From: Heliocidaris erythrogramma | Taxonomy: Eukaryota; Echinodermata; Echinoidea; Camarodonta; Echinometridae | NCBI GenBank assembly: GCA_025617745.1 | Contig: CM046871.1 | Location: 28,970,433-29,034,432 of the forward strand | Direction: 5' to 3' | DNA: 64,000 nucleotides | In this document: positions 12,601 to 27,600 of the stretch, piece by piece | Layout: every line of letters begins with the position of its first letter | How positions within the stretch are numbered: the stretch's first letter is position 1 | Notes under the pieces: model-generated | The model's database searches: none | What the model saw: the letters and a program-made list of their open reading frames with translations, nothing else | What the model was told of the DNA's origin: nothing | Program-made: the position numbers and the translations under genes

Positions 12601-15600
12601 ACGAACGACTGGAACATGTTCTTGGGTGCTATACTAATCAGATTCTCAATCATTTAGCACAAGAACTGATCACCAGTCGTGCGTAAAGTCGTGCGTAACT
12701 TATGAACAGCTTTATTCTGAGTTTTATTTTATCTTGATTTAAGTGAAAAGATTTTAATTGTCATAACAAATTTTAAATTGCAACATTTCATTGGTGTTTG
12801 TGCAGATGAATTCCGCGTACGCAGCCATTTTTGCGCAGTCATTAGCCAATGTTGCGCCATAAGCGTACATTTTGTTATGACAATTAAAATTATTTCACTA
12901 AAATCAAGATAAAATAAATTTCAGAATACCACCCCAGGCATGTACATGTACATTGTAATGTCATTGATCGAAGTGATTAAGATAAGTTTTTTGGTTGAAA
13001 TAGGAAGAGTATTAACTGAGAAACACAAGAATATTATCACTAGCAGGGCTGTACAAAGGGATCAAAGTCAAAATGTTGCTTGTGGTAATTGTGACCCCTT
13101 ATGCATTTATTAAAACAACTTGCAAAGTGGATGGTCACCCACTTTATATGACACACTGGAAGCTCAAAAATTCTGAATACGTGCATTGACATGATTGTTT
13201 ATTTCAACACTTTTGGTTGAAGCAATTATCATTTCAATGACTGTTAGTTGGTGTGAACACATCAGCAATTATAATACCTGGCATTATTAAATTAGGGTTA
13301 CCACAACAAATTACCCTTATAATTAATCATGGCCCCTATAATTAATCATGACCAGTAGGGGCCATGATTACCGCGACCCATACCACCCTGACCTGGATGA
13401 CATTATGCTAATGTAGTTATGAAATTTTTTTGCTCTGGGATGGAAGACTGAATAGTTCCTTTACATACAGTAGTAGTATAAAACATTCAATCTTATCTTA
13501 TAATGCAGCTATAGAAAAGGTGAAAAGGGGGTTACAACTACCCCAGTCTACATGTACCCCCACATTTTATAATATCATGTACATGTACATGTACATGTAC
13601 ACACTGAAAGTGCATGATGATATTGACTTATTAATATGTGTTACTGCCAATGAGAGGATTTGAATTATGATTGACAGGACTAATTCCGTGATTAATAATC
13701 CAGAGTACCTCCCTGTCAACAACTCTCTGCTCCCTTCGTAACATCCTGCTTCATGCATACACAAAATACATGTACATGTGTAATGTACATGTTGTACGTG
13801 TCAATGTGTTTATTTAATCAAGTCTAGAGTACTGTTTACAATTGATTGAATCGGTGCACTTTATATTTCACAAACATATGTGTATGCTTACAACTGTAAG
13901 GGGCGGCGGAGTGTCTTTCAAAGTGGGGGGCACTTAGATGGAAAGAAAAAAAGGGGAACTTTGGGGGGAAAAAAGGGCACCTACAAAGGGTGAAAACAAG
14001 GTGGAAAATACCAATTTGAGACATTTATAGTATACCGCACATTCTGATTAATACACTATCGAGGATCATTTTCGACACATTATTGTTTATGTCTGAACAT
14101 GGTTCTAGATAAAAACTATTTTGCAGTTGAGTGTAATGGTATGATTATTCATTTGCGAGTGAGCGAGCAAAGCGAACGAGCAAGATATTGAAGATATTTT
14201 GAATAGCAGCGATTTTCCTAATATGATAAGAAGACAATGTATATGCGAGTGAGCGAGTTTTGGAAAAATTTTAGAAAAAATTGTCCTCCTTCCTGTTATG
14301 ATTTAGAGGCACTGCTCATTCTTGTATAACTTAGGGAATTGTGCCCCTCCTGCCCCCTGCTCTACTGCCTCTCATTATGCTGATATCAGTAGGGGAATAT
14401 ATTATTATGAAGCCTCTCTGATTATTTGGAGCTAGGTAGGCCTATGTGGCTCTTTTGTGGACTTTAGGGCACAGTTTGTAAGCGACATTGGATATTTACA
14501 TGTAGGTACATGTATATATAACTAGGGCGCAAATATCAGAAGACAAAAGGGGCACTTATCAAAAGGGAAAAATAATACTATTAGAAAGAAAAAAGAGACA
14601 CTGATCAGAAGTAAAAGGGGCACTTAAAAAAGAGGCATTTATCAGAGGTGAAAAGGGCACTTATCATATTAAAGGAAAAATTGCACTATTAGAATGGAAA
14701 ATGGGCACCAATCTGACGAAAACAGGCACCAATCTGACGAAAACAGGGACACTTGTCAGATTTCAAACGGGACACTAGTCTTATCTGAGCTTAAAAGGGG
14801 CATTTATCAGAAGGTGAAAGGGGCACTTATTAGAAAGAAGAAGGGGCAATCATGCAGAGAAAGAGGGTCACTTATCAGAGGTGAAAAAGGGCACTTATAA
14901 GAACAGAAAATTTTACTGTTAGAACAGAAAATGGGCACTAATCAGACGACAACAGGGACACTTGTTGGATTTTAATGGGGACACTTATCTCAGCTGAACA
15001 GGGGCACTTATCAGAAGGTGAAAAGGGGACTTATTAGTGCAGATGAATTTATTTGTGCAGATGAATTCCGCGTACGCAGCCATTTTTGCGCAGTCATTAG
15101 CCAATGTTGCGCCATAAGCGTACATTTTGTTATGACAATTAAAATTATTTCACTAAAATCAAGATAAAATAAATTTCAGAATACCACCCCAGGCATGTAC
15201 ATGTACATTGTAATGTCATTGATCGAAGTGATTAAGATAAGTTTTTGGTTGAAATAGGAAGAGTATTAACTGAGAAACACAAGAATATTATCACTAGCAG
15301 GGCTGTACAAAGGGATCAAAGTCAAAATGTTGCTTACCGGTATGGTAATTGTGACCCCTTATGCATTTATTAAAACAACTTGCAAAGTGGATGGTCACCC
15401 ACTTTATATGACACACTGGAAGCTCAAAAATTCTGAATACGTGCATTGACATGATTGTTTATTTCAACACTTTTGGTTGAAGGAATTATCATTTCAATGA
15501 CTGTTAGTTGGTGTGAACACATCAGCAATTATAATATCTGGCATTATTAAATTAGGGTTACCACAACAAATTACCCTTATAATTAATCATGGCCCCTATA

Positions 15601-18600
15601 ATTAATCATGACCAGTAGGGGCCATGATTACCGCGACCCATACCACCCTGACCTGGATGACATTATGCTAATTGTAGTTATGAAATTTTTTTGCTCTGGG
15701 ATGGAAGACTGAATAGTTCCTTTACATAGTAGTGTAAAACATTCAATCTTATCTATCTTATCACTTCCATGTAGGAATATACATGTAATGCAGCTATAGA
15801 AAAGGTGAAAAGGGGGTTACAACTACCCCAGTCTACCCCCACATTTTATAATATCATGTACACACTGAAAGTGCATGATGATATTGACTTATTAATATGT
15901 GTTACTGCCAATGAGAGGATTTGAATTATGATTGACAGGACTAATTCTGTGATTAATAATCCAGAGTACCTCCCTGTCAACAACTCTCTGCTCCCTTCGT
16001 AACATCCTGCTTCATGCATGTACACAAAATATATACATGTACATGTGTAATGTACATGTTGTACGTGTCAATGTGTTTATTTAATCAAGTCTAGAGTACT
16101 GTTTACAATTGATTGAATCGGTGCACTTTATATTTCACAAACATATGTGTATGCTTACAACTGTAAGGGGCGGCGGAGTGTCTTTCAAAGTGGGGGGCAC
16201 TTAGATGGAAAGAAAAAAAGGGGAACTTTGGGGGGAAAAAAGGGCACCTACAAAGGGTGAAAACAAGGTGGAAAATACCAATTTGAGACATTTATAGTAT
16301 ACCGCACATTCTGATTAATACACTATCGAGGATCATTTTCGACACATTATTGTTTATGTCTGAACATGGTATTTTGCAGTTGAGTGTAATGGTATGATTA
16401 TTCATTTGCGAGTGAGCGAGCAAAGCGAACGAGCAAGATATTGAAGATATTTTGAATAGCAGCGATTTTCCTAATATGATAAGAAGACGGTAAATGCGAG
16501 TGAGCGAGTTTTGGAAAAATTTTAGAAAAATTTTAGAAAAAATTGTCCTCCTTCCTGTTATGATTTAGAGGCACTGCTCATTCTTGTATAACTTAGGGAA
16601 TTGTGCCCCTCCTGCCCCCTGCTCTACTGCCTCTCATTATGCTGATATCAGTAGGGGAATCTATTATTATGAAGCCTCTCTGATTATTTGGAGCTAGGTA
16701 GGCCTATGTGGCTCTTTTGTGGACTTTAGGGCACAGTTTGTAAGCGACATTGGATATATAGGTATATATACTGTAGCTAGGGCGCAAATATCAGAAGACA
16801 AAAGGGGCACTTATCAAAAGGGAAAAATAATACTATTAGAAAGAAAAAAGAGACACTGATCAGAAGTAAAAGGGGCACTTAAAAAAGAGGCATTTATCAG
16901 AGGTGAAAAAGGCACTTATCATATTAAAGGAAAAATTGCACTATTAGAATGGAAAATGGGCACCAATCTGACGAAAACAGGGACACTTGTCAGATTTCAA
17001 ACGGGACACTAGTCTTATCTGAGCTTAAAAGGGGCATTTATCAGAAGGTGAAAGGGGCACTTATTAGAAAGAAGAAGGGGCAATCATGCAGAGAAAGAGG
17101 GTCACTTACCAGAGGTGAAAAAGGGCACTTATAAGAACAGAAAATTTTACTGTTAGAACAGAAAATGGGCACTAATCAGACGACAACAGGGACACTTGTT
17201 GGATTTTAATGGGGACACTTATCTCAGCTGAACAGGGGCACTTATCAGAGGTGAAAAAGGTCCCTTATAAGAAAGGAAAATTGTACTATTTGAACGGAAA
17301 ATGGGCACTAATCAGATGAAAAACAAAGGCACAGATTTCAAAAGGGGCAGTAATGTCTGAAGTTAAAGAGGGCACTTATCAGAAGGTGAAAAGGGCATAA
17401 ATCAGAAAGAAGAAGGGGCGCAGTTATACGAAGGCAAAAGGGCACTTATCAGAAGGAAAAATTGCACTGTTAGAACGGGAAATGGGCACTTATTAGACAA
17501 AAAGGGCAATTATTAGATTTCTTAAGGGGCAGTAATGTCTATTTATTTATTTATTTCTGATATTTATACAGGGTGACTCATTATCACCAATATTGGTGGT
17601 CTTCCATGAGGCCCTGATAGCAATAGTAAGTAACAATAATAGCCAACAAAATCATGAAAATAAATTCATAACCAAAAAAAAAATAAGAACAAACATAAAT
17701 ATATATATATATACATGTATATACAAAGAATATGGTATCCTCGTAATCAAAATTGGTTTTACGAAAATGTTGAAATTGTTGCACATTCCTATCATCTTAA
17801 TTCATAATGTATAGACGGTGATATTTTCAAAAATCTGTTGAAAAATAACCATTTATATATGGGTTATTTTGAAATGGCATTGTATAATTTTGAAAGTACA
17901 TACAAGAAGTATAAAGACTACTTTAGCTCAGTATAGAAACAAAATTGTTATATACATATTTACAAAACATATTATAGGGTAGTATACTTCAAAGATTACA
18001 CAATGATTGCATGTAATATAGTATAACAATCGAATGTACAGTGTCTCTTATGAAACAATAAAATGCAAATTATTTATTGATTATAAATGATATGAAATCA
18101 TTCATACATTTTGAAAAGCATTATGTCATCGTACATTTTTGTGCAAAGAAACAAACCATCAAACATATTTTCCAAATCAGGGCAACAAAAAATGACATAT
18201 TACTGATGAAGACAAATATAAAATAGCATCAAGTGAAATTTTCTAGCAATAAGAATGAATATGACTCATTTACCATGCTGTTATGTAAACGAATCAAACC
18301 AATCCTTTGCGATAAGGAATGGGAGTAAAACTTCAGCTAAGAAACTGAATAAAATTTCTTATTGCGAACAGATTTTGCAAGATCTTTTGAACATAATGTC
18401 TGAGATTAAAGTGGGCACTTAGCAGAAGGTACATGTAAAAGGGCACTTACAAAAATGTATTTGAAAGGGAAAAAGGCACTATACGAAGAAAAGGGGGCAC
18501 TTATCAGCTTTTCATAGATACATGTAAAAGGGGCACTTTTGGGGTACCTGAAAAAGTGGGAGGCACTGTGCCCCCCTGCCCCCCCTGAAAGTACATGTCA

Positions 18601-21600
18601 TATGTATTTGTAGGTTACTTTGAATTTCAATAGTGCCTGTTAATTTGTACCCCTTTGAGTGTACATTACATTACACTGTACATATAACACAATTTTTCCC
18701 CCCTCCCCATCAATTCAGCAAGGAATGAGTTTTGCCTATAATTGGGACATAATTCAACAGCTGTCATAGTAATTTTATGTAACCACAATGACTGAAGAAA
18801 AAAATTAATTCCATATTGTAGATCAGCTGCAATCACATACATGTACTATATACATGTACTTGGAAGTACATTGTGACATCCCCCTTTTTATTGATTTGTT
18901 TTTATAGGAATTTGTTTAAACATAAAACTGCTCAAGTTTAATCTACATGTACTGTACATGTACCAGTACATTTATTAGTACACATGTGTACAGGCAAACA
19001 GCCTTTAGTTTGACATTTTTTATTTTACAGAACTTGTTCTAAACCCAAATATGAAACAAAAACTGAGAATCATAAATCAGTAGAAGCAGGATATGCCTGT
19101 CAAATTTAATTTTCTCTTCGCTGCATCTCACAGGGCGTGGAATTTCTAAACTAAACATGTACAGTATGTACAATGTAGGCCTGCCCTACATGTAGAAGTA
19201 CGTGTATAATGTACTGTAAACATGGAATATTGCGCGGTGTGGACATTTTCGCGCATTTCGCGGGGGATGAAATTTGCACGGAAATTAAAAAACGCGAATC
19301 CATGTACTTCTGTTTATGTATTCTTTTGCCCGTGAGTCTAGCGCATTGGCAAAATTAAAAACATGTGAAATTCACCTTATTTGGCCAAGCGCGAAAAATT
19401 AATTGCGTGAAAATTTCCACTTTCACAGTACAGTGTACTGTAGATCTACTGTATTATACAAGCAACTGAAGCAAGTGCATCAATAATTACCTGTACTGGG
19501 GGAGATGATTAGCGACCATAGCCCTTTCTGAAGCAGCACAAGGTTCACTTGCACTTGCACTTCTCTTTCTGAATAGCGCTCAGTGTATTTAAAGGGAAGT
19601 CCTTGCATTCCAACACCATTTTGAATAGAAGCAGGTCAGGGAAAGTGTACATGTAAGAAATATTCAGTAATTTAATTGTTAAAGAATCGGTTAACATTGC
19701 TTTGGGAGGGAAGGGAGGTATTATTCTCTGTTAATTTTCAAAAAACTTCCACTGATCTCTTTCTATACCAGCTTAACTGTCAATGATAATCAATGTGCTA
19801 TCAGTGTGACTTCTACATTGTACTTTAAGAATGTCAGTATCCATACAATATTTACGCCTTGTAAATATTGCTGATATTAGGTTTTTTTTTTTTTTTACAT
19901 AGTTCAAAATGTTCAGAGTCTCAGGAATAGATTGGGGGGGGGGGGGGTTAGACCTCTCCCCCCCCCCCCCCATTCCAAGTTTCAAAATCTATGGAACCTT
20001 CTTGGTATTTTTTTTCTTTTTATTTCTGCATTTTTAAAAAATCTTTTTGAACTGTTCTCTGTTAGAAAATTTTATTTGATTTATTTGAAAAATGTGTTTT
20101 GGGCTTGAGTAATAAACATTTAAGAATGGGTTTGAAGTTTATTTTCATTTTGCTCTTTCTTTTTCAGTTTGCAGCAGAATTTACAGAAAAACTACTTTCC
20201 CAAGCTGTCCTAGCCAGACTTGCTACAGCTAAACGAAGACAACTGCCCGTCAATCACTCGCAAATACTCATCGAAGAAATATTAGCAGTCGACGAGAAAT
20301 TCCTCACGGTTGCAAAGTCAAACGAGGATATGGCTGGTAAGTTTAGCCTTGTTTCCAAAATTAGGTAAGCTTTGACAGGCATTGGTAAAAGGATTTCCAG
20401 GTGTACATGCTATTTATGGTCTAATCTAGGTGCGTTTTTAGCTTTTAAAAATGGACCTAACAAAATAAGCAATTGTCATTTTCAATCACACATTGCTTCC
20501 CCCAGAAATATGGTAGTCAATTCATATCAATGTTTAGAGTATGAATCAAGCTTTCTAAATATCTAAAAATGCTACCATAGACATATTTTTTTGGGAAACA
20601 TTCAGATTTTTTAACAGGATCTTTTCTTGAGCATTAAACAGTAGTAGACAAATGAGGAACAGAAATTAAGCAATGAAAGGAAACTCATTTCCTGATTACA
20701 ATAATTTTTATGCATGACATTGAGTAAAGTAGGATTTTTTTGCATTATTAAAAAGGTTAATATATTTCCTACAACTTTTGTACACAACTTTTTTGTGATC
20801 AATTTTTAAGTGCAGAAGTGAGTTTTAAAAGTGAGCATTTTTTCTGTCGTAAAATCTGAAAACAAGCAAACCCTTTTGGCACAGTAAGAGTGTAAAATGA
20901 TAATTTGACCATGTTACCTTTCTTCCTTTTTATGCCTCCGCCCACCGAAGGTGGTGCCGGAGGCATTATGTTTTCGGGTTGTCCGTCCGTCCGTCCTGCT
21001 TTCTTGTTCTAGTGATAACTAAAGAACCACATGAGGTATGAACTTTAAACATGGTGCTAGTATGTATCACCATAGGAAGACGATCTAATTAGATTTTGGG
21101 GTACGTAGGTCAAGGTCAAGGTCACAGAGGCCAATTTCTGAAATTTCAGATGTTAGCCTCGTTCTAGCGATAACTCAAGAACCATTTGAGGTATGAACTT
21201 CAAACTTAGTGCCCGTACATGTATACATGTATCACCATAGGAAGACGATCTGATAAGATTTTGGGGTACGTTGGTCAAAGATCAAGGTCACAGAGGCCAA
21301 TTTCTGAAATTTCAGATATTAGCCTCGTTCTAGCGATAACTCAAGAACCATTTGAGGCATGAACTTCAAACTTAGTGTCAGTATGTAACACTATAGAAGA
21401 CGATCTAATTTATAGATTTTGGGGTATGTAGGTCAAAGGTCAAGGTCACAGAGGCCAATTTCTGAAATTTCAGTTGTTAGCCTCGTTCTAGCGATATCTC
21501 AAGAACCATTTGAGTTATGAACTTCAAACTTACACGTAGTGCCAGTATGTATCACCATAGGAAGACGATCTAATTAGATTTTGGGGTACGTAGGTCAAAG

Positions 21601-24600
21601 GTAAAGGTCACAGGCCAATTTCTGAAATTTCAGTTGTTAGCCTCGTTCTAGCGATATCTCAAGAACCATTTGAGTTTTGAACTTCAAACTTACACGTAGT
21701 GCCAGTATGTATCACCATAGGAAGACGATCTAATTAGATTTTGGGGTACGTAGGTCAAAGGTAAAGGTCACAGGCCAATTTCTGAAATTTCAGTTGTTAG
21801 CCTCGTTCTAGCGATATCTCAAGAACCATTTGAGTTATGAACTTCAAACTTACACGTAGTGCCAGTATGTATCACCATAGGAAGACGATCTAATTAGATT
21901 TTGGGGTACGTAGGTCAAAGGTAAAGGTCAAGGTCACAGAGGCCAATTTCTGGAATTTCAGGTATTAGCCTCGTTCTAGCGATATCTCAAGAACCATTTA
22001 AGGTATGAACTTCAAACTTAGTGCTAGTATGTATCAACATGGGAAGACTATCTGATTAGATTTTGGGGTATGTAGGTCAAAGGTCAAGGTCACAGAGGCC
22101 AATTTCTGAAATTTCAGGTGTTAGCCTTGTTCTAGCGATAACTCAAGAACCATTTGAGGTACATTGTGTATGAACTTCAAACATAGTGCTAACTTGTATG
22201 TACATGTATCACCATAGGAAGAAGATCTGATTAGATGGTCAATTAACATGTACTTTATATAGGCTTTTTATTCTGGTTCAATCAATATTTAAAACAAATC
22301 AACATGAATGTGCGATATTTCTGATCTGGCAAGGGTGGAGGCATAAATTTCGACTGCGTGCAGTCAACAATCATCTATTTTTTTCATTAAAAAAGCTACA
22401 TATGTAGATGTAAATGTAGATGTATATGTAGTGGAATTACTGTACAATGCACCAGTGACAATATACTGTACCTGTATAGTGTAAAAAATTATGTTTTGCA
22501 GTACAGGTCAGGCATTACCCTCCCTAGAACACCTCCTTTGGCGATGACGTCGTGGCAGAACGCTTTCGGCGATGAAAGCACTTGAATTTTAAATGCGCTG
22601 GAACGGCTCACCTGACTGTAACCGTAGCAACCCGAATCAATTTCTTCCCAGCATGCCCCTTTTATCGTAGCAGGACTCAAAGTAGCCTGACATGTTACAA
22701 AGAAGAACGGGCTGGGCAATTATTCATGTGGGAAGCTGGGCTACTTAGCCATGTTTAACTTTCCCCAAATATTCATGAGGACTGGGCATCATGCACAGTT
22801 AAGTGGTCACCGTGGAAACGCAAATGACATTTAGCCGATGCTGTTGGCTTGTTTGAATTCAATTTGAGGTTCAAAGTTTGTTACCGCTCCGTTTGTGCAG
22901 GTGCAGTTGAATTTCACATCAACATGTAATTGGATATTGGGGGAAATTAGGTCTATGGGCAAAACCATGTACATATGCACATGAATGCAAGGGGGGGGGG
23001 GCATATTGTATTTATTCGGAATCGATGTAGGCAGAATTATCGAGCCATTGAATTTAGGGGTAGATTGCCCTACAGGTGAATATAGGTCTAGGCTTATACA
23101 TATTAATACACTCTTAATCCCTCCTCCTTTCATCTCAAGGGACTTTTCATATAATTGGAAAAAAAGTTATCAGATTGAAGAAAATATCAACAAAGTCATG
23201 TACATGAAGGCCTACTGTACATTGTTTGGGACACGAGGGGGGGGGGATGAATGATGAAGACATTGAATTTAGGGGTAGGTTGTCCTTTGGATGTAAAAAT
23301 AGCTAATTATTTCCTTCTCCTTTCTTCCCCAAGGACTTTTTCGTATTTGGAGAGAAAAACAAAGAAAGAAAGAAAATACTGGCGTTACTTGAAGCTGTAT
23401 GGCAGTTGTCTCATGCCCTGTGTATTCTGTACATGTAGCTCTGGAAAAGTATTGAAATGGTTGATCAGAATTAAATGCTAGCAAGCATTATTGTTTAAGC
23501 TACATGTACATGTACACTGTATGTTGTAGCAAATGATTATTGGGTTTATTCCAAATCGTTTCACTTTTGCAGAAAAAAATGGTCCATTTACCAGTCCCAT
23601 ATTGTTTTTCGTGATATCGTTTTCTCCTAGAGAATGAAATTCATCTGATATTGGGCATAACTCAGATTCTGTATTTGGGTGATTCTGTTCAATGTGTCCC
23701 ATAAATCATACAACATGTGTACATGTACTTTTTTTCCCCCACTAATTTAATTGAAAAAATGTTTTAACATGAGTATTTACTAATGGTTGTGATGCCAAAT
23801 AAAACATTGCTAAATGGGCATATCAAGATATTTTACATTTTTGGATGAAATGAAAGGAATATTGTATATTGCCCATTTGTAAAACCATACAAGTAAATAC
23901 TTGTACATGTATCAGTTACATCATGTGAACATGGAGGGGGGGGGGGGGGGGGGGGGAGGCTGCATGTAGATTGAAACCATGACAACAGAGATAAATGTTT
24001 GCAGAGTTCGCTGTCTGGTTTATATTTGACTTTCGATATCATGAGATGGCAGTGAGGCAAACATTGGGGAGCAGGTTCTGCTATCAGGAGAGGAAGTCTT
24101 TGTCACGAGAAATCATTTTACTCTACTCGGCACGATTGCCTGGCTGATATGATGCATGTACTCTACTTAACCTTATCATCAGTAACTGGGCCTAGTCAAG
24201 CCTTATTAAAGGGAAAGAGTATCAGAAAGTTGACCCCACCGAATGAATTTGGGGATTCAGTATTAAAGGTACATTTTGTAGTTTTAACGTTGTGGCGCAG
24301 ATAAACGCGGGAAAGAAGCATATGACTAAATTCTGCAAAATCAAAATTTTTGATTATAGAGGCAGAACCAAAATATAAGGATGTACAATGTAGGATTAGT
24401 ACATAACTCTTTGGACACTTTTAAGCAAAATGATATGACATTTTTATTCAGATGTTATGTCCGATGCTAATTTTAGAAGCCCAGACAAAACTAAAAATTT
24501 TCCTCTCAAATGCGTCTTTCCCGCGTCTTTATGCGCCATTGCGTTTTGCTGGCTACCTACATGTATGTACATGTATGTAAGTAGAGTAGTCGTGTGTCTG

Positions 24601-27600
24601 TGAGTTTGGGGAGAAGGAGGGGGGTTGTGTCTGTGCCCAAGATAGTTGACTTTCTTCATCTTTGATATTTTCTGACCAAATTTGATTGTTTGTTTTATCT
24701 GATGCAGATGGGTCTTTTGAAACTGCTTCACAGGATTCATGTATCATGCTAATTATGGCAAATTCATTTGAAATCGCAGAAGGTGCTTCCTCTTTTGAAT
24801 ATATACATGTATGTTAAATATGTACATGTAGCAACTAATATGTGCAGAATCTAGATCTGTAATGTTGGAAAACAACTGGTTCCAGAACAGGAAAAAGGAT
24901 GTTTGAATTAATATTGACTCTGCAAACAGCAAAACAGAAGATTGTGACGAAGTTTGAGAAAGGAAGTTAAAACACATTAACCCATCTGTAAACACTACTT
25001 GCATGTTGAGGTGATAATCATGTGTACCCAATGATGGTGTGAATTAAATTAACTTTGATTAACACATTCCTAACAAGATAAAGTGTACATGACATGCTTG
25101 GTTAGACTTTTAAAAAATATGAACATGGCTGCGATCTATAAATAGAGATTAGAGAGTTATATAGAGAAAACAAAACTTGCACCAAGTCACCAAGATGATT
25201 TGTTAAAGATACAGTCAACCTCGCTTTGTAAGTCAATGTCGCATGTGTCGAATAGTCGCTATAAAGTTGATGAAAATAAAAAGTCCCAATTTTTCCTCAT
25301 ACAGTGTGTGAATCCTTTGTACATGTACAAAAATTCCCCGACTTGCTGGCGCGATCTCCGCATCCTCTCTCGCGCTCTCATGTGAAGAACAAAATGTCAT
25401 GTGTTAATATACAGTCATGTTTGCACGGCCGGCCGGCCGGACTGATGCCGTACAGGTCTGCATGCAAGTGCAGTTTTATGGCCTTGAGTATTCCTATTGA
25501 TTAGCCGATGTGTTTATTGTTTACCGTAGTCAATAACCTCTAAAATGTGATTGAAAAGTGACTTAAACATTGATTTAAATCATACAAATGTGTTTTTGTG
25601 GGTATGGGGTTCAGTTGCAAAGCAACAATGTGCTGGTTGGAGGAAAATAACAGTAGGAATCATGTTGTACATAGCGATAGAAATGTACTTAAGCGAAAAG
25701 GCCGGAAGTAGATAACACAATCAATAGCTGGACTAAGCCTGAGTCATATCGAATATTTCATAAACCGGGATTCGACGGCTTTGATTCGATCGAATACCGG
25801 TTAATCGATAAATGATGTGCGGTGAAAACAGAGTTGCACACAGTTGCACGCAGTGCATGCACCATGCACCGGTGACCGGTCCGCTGGCATCGCGGGCATA
25901 TGTATGGGCTCTCACTGCTCGAAATTAACGATAGCCCGCTAGCCAATGGCTAGTAAAAATCACAGCGGACGAGCCAAAATCTTAAGTTTCTAGTCCGTAT
26001 GGCTAGCCAAAATGTCACTAGTGTCGCACGAAGCGATGCTCATTGTCGACACACCCGACAATGATTCAAATTCAAAGAATTAATAATCTTACTTTGTCTT
26101 TGGAGAGCTGAATGGAACACGTTTGTTCGATGCCAAAAAAAAAAACAATAAGAAATAAACTTTTCGTCGCTCAATATAGACTCGACTTCATTCAGCTTCA
26201 GAGATCATTCAGAAGTAATTGCCAATTTGATGAGAGTGTGATATTAGTTATTGCGAATTAAGTATGAACACTCGTACTCATGCCCGTATTTATCATGTTC
26301 AATTATACAATTGTCAAATTGACAATGCAGAGAGAGTGCAAGAAAATTATTGTAAACTTCAGTTCGTAACGACAAAACGATTTTTCCATAGAGAAAGCAC
26401 AGGTAAAGCGCGACGTCCTCCGCGAGCGAATTAGCGAAAGTTAGCCAACAGTTTGAACTTTGAAGTCGCCTTCACGTTCTCTGCTAGTATATATGCTGTG
26501 CGTTAGGGAGTTTCTTTTTTTATTTGATTTTTTCATGGTGGCTACGGTAGTCAAAAATCTGGCGGACTACAAATCGATGCACCGAATTTGCCAAAACGTA
26601 TTCGGGATTCGATGTCTTCGATCGAACACCGGCTAACCAATCAATTTGACTCAGGCTTAAGCTGGACCAACAACTCCTGCGGCATCCTCAACCGATCAAA
26701 AGCACTCACTTGGTGGCACCATCTGGCAGCTAAATCATCTTATTTATAACCCTAATCCTAATCCTGATCCTAATCCTAATCTTAATCCTAACCCTGATCT
26801 AACTTAGACAAATCACAACTTTAACCCTAGCCCTGTATCTTTTATTAATTAAAGCCTTGAGCAAATGTCGCTAGTGTATTTGTCAGATTACCAGAGTACT
26901 ATGTAGCCTACATGAAGTGCTGGCTATACTAGTAAATGTAACATGGCAACAATATCATGTACATGTAGATAGATGGAATAGGCCTACATGTAGGAAAGGA
27001 AATACACACAGATTTAATTTCTTTATTAATTATGGGACCTTGATGTACATGTACTGTACGCTTGAACATCCCTGTGGATATTTACTATCGCATGGAGAGA
27101 TCAATAACGCCAGCTATCTTCTTTTTTTAATGCTAGATTCCTCACTATCGTTTTTTTTTTTTAAATAAAATATCTGGGGCAAAAAATGTGTGTGTGTGGG
27201 GGGGGGGCTGTTTGCACCAGGCCCTGTTTGAATTTTTTACATTATGTACCAGACCTCTAATATAATGTCAAGCCTTGTTTTTTGTGGTTACTTCCTTTGA
27301 ATATATTATTGCAAGAGAATGACTCATTCCTTTCTCTTGGAGATGTAAACATTTCTTTCTCTTTCACTCAAGAATGTCCTTTAGTTCAAAGTACAGTTTT
27401 AGTGTTATTTGTTAGAAAAGGAGACAGAACACCAGCATACTGTATGTGTTAAACATTCTTGTTAATTTGATAGCATACTCCATGTATGTCTTTGATCTCC
27501 ATTATGCTCTGCACTGATTCTTATTGAAGGCTTTTTAATAATGGAGAACATTCTTTTTAACCACTTCTTAAAAAGATGAAGTGAATTTTATAGACGAAGA

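Noticed and set aside
14694..14900. Frame with repeated GHQSDENR-type units
   Set aside because: It is a product of the minisatellite, with no homolog, no upstream splice or promoter, and it varies between the two duplication copies.
20931..22345. CRISPR-like regularly spaced repeats
   Set aside because: Units are contiguous ~160-bp tandem repeats in a eukaryotic intron with no unique spacers.
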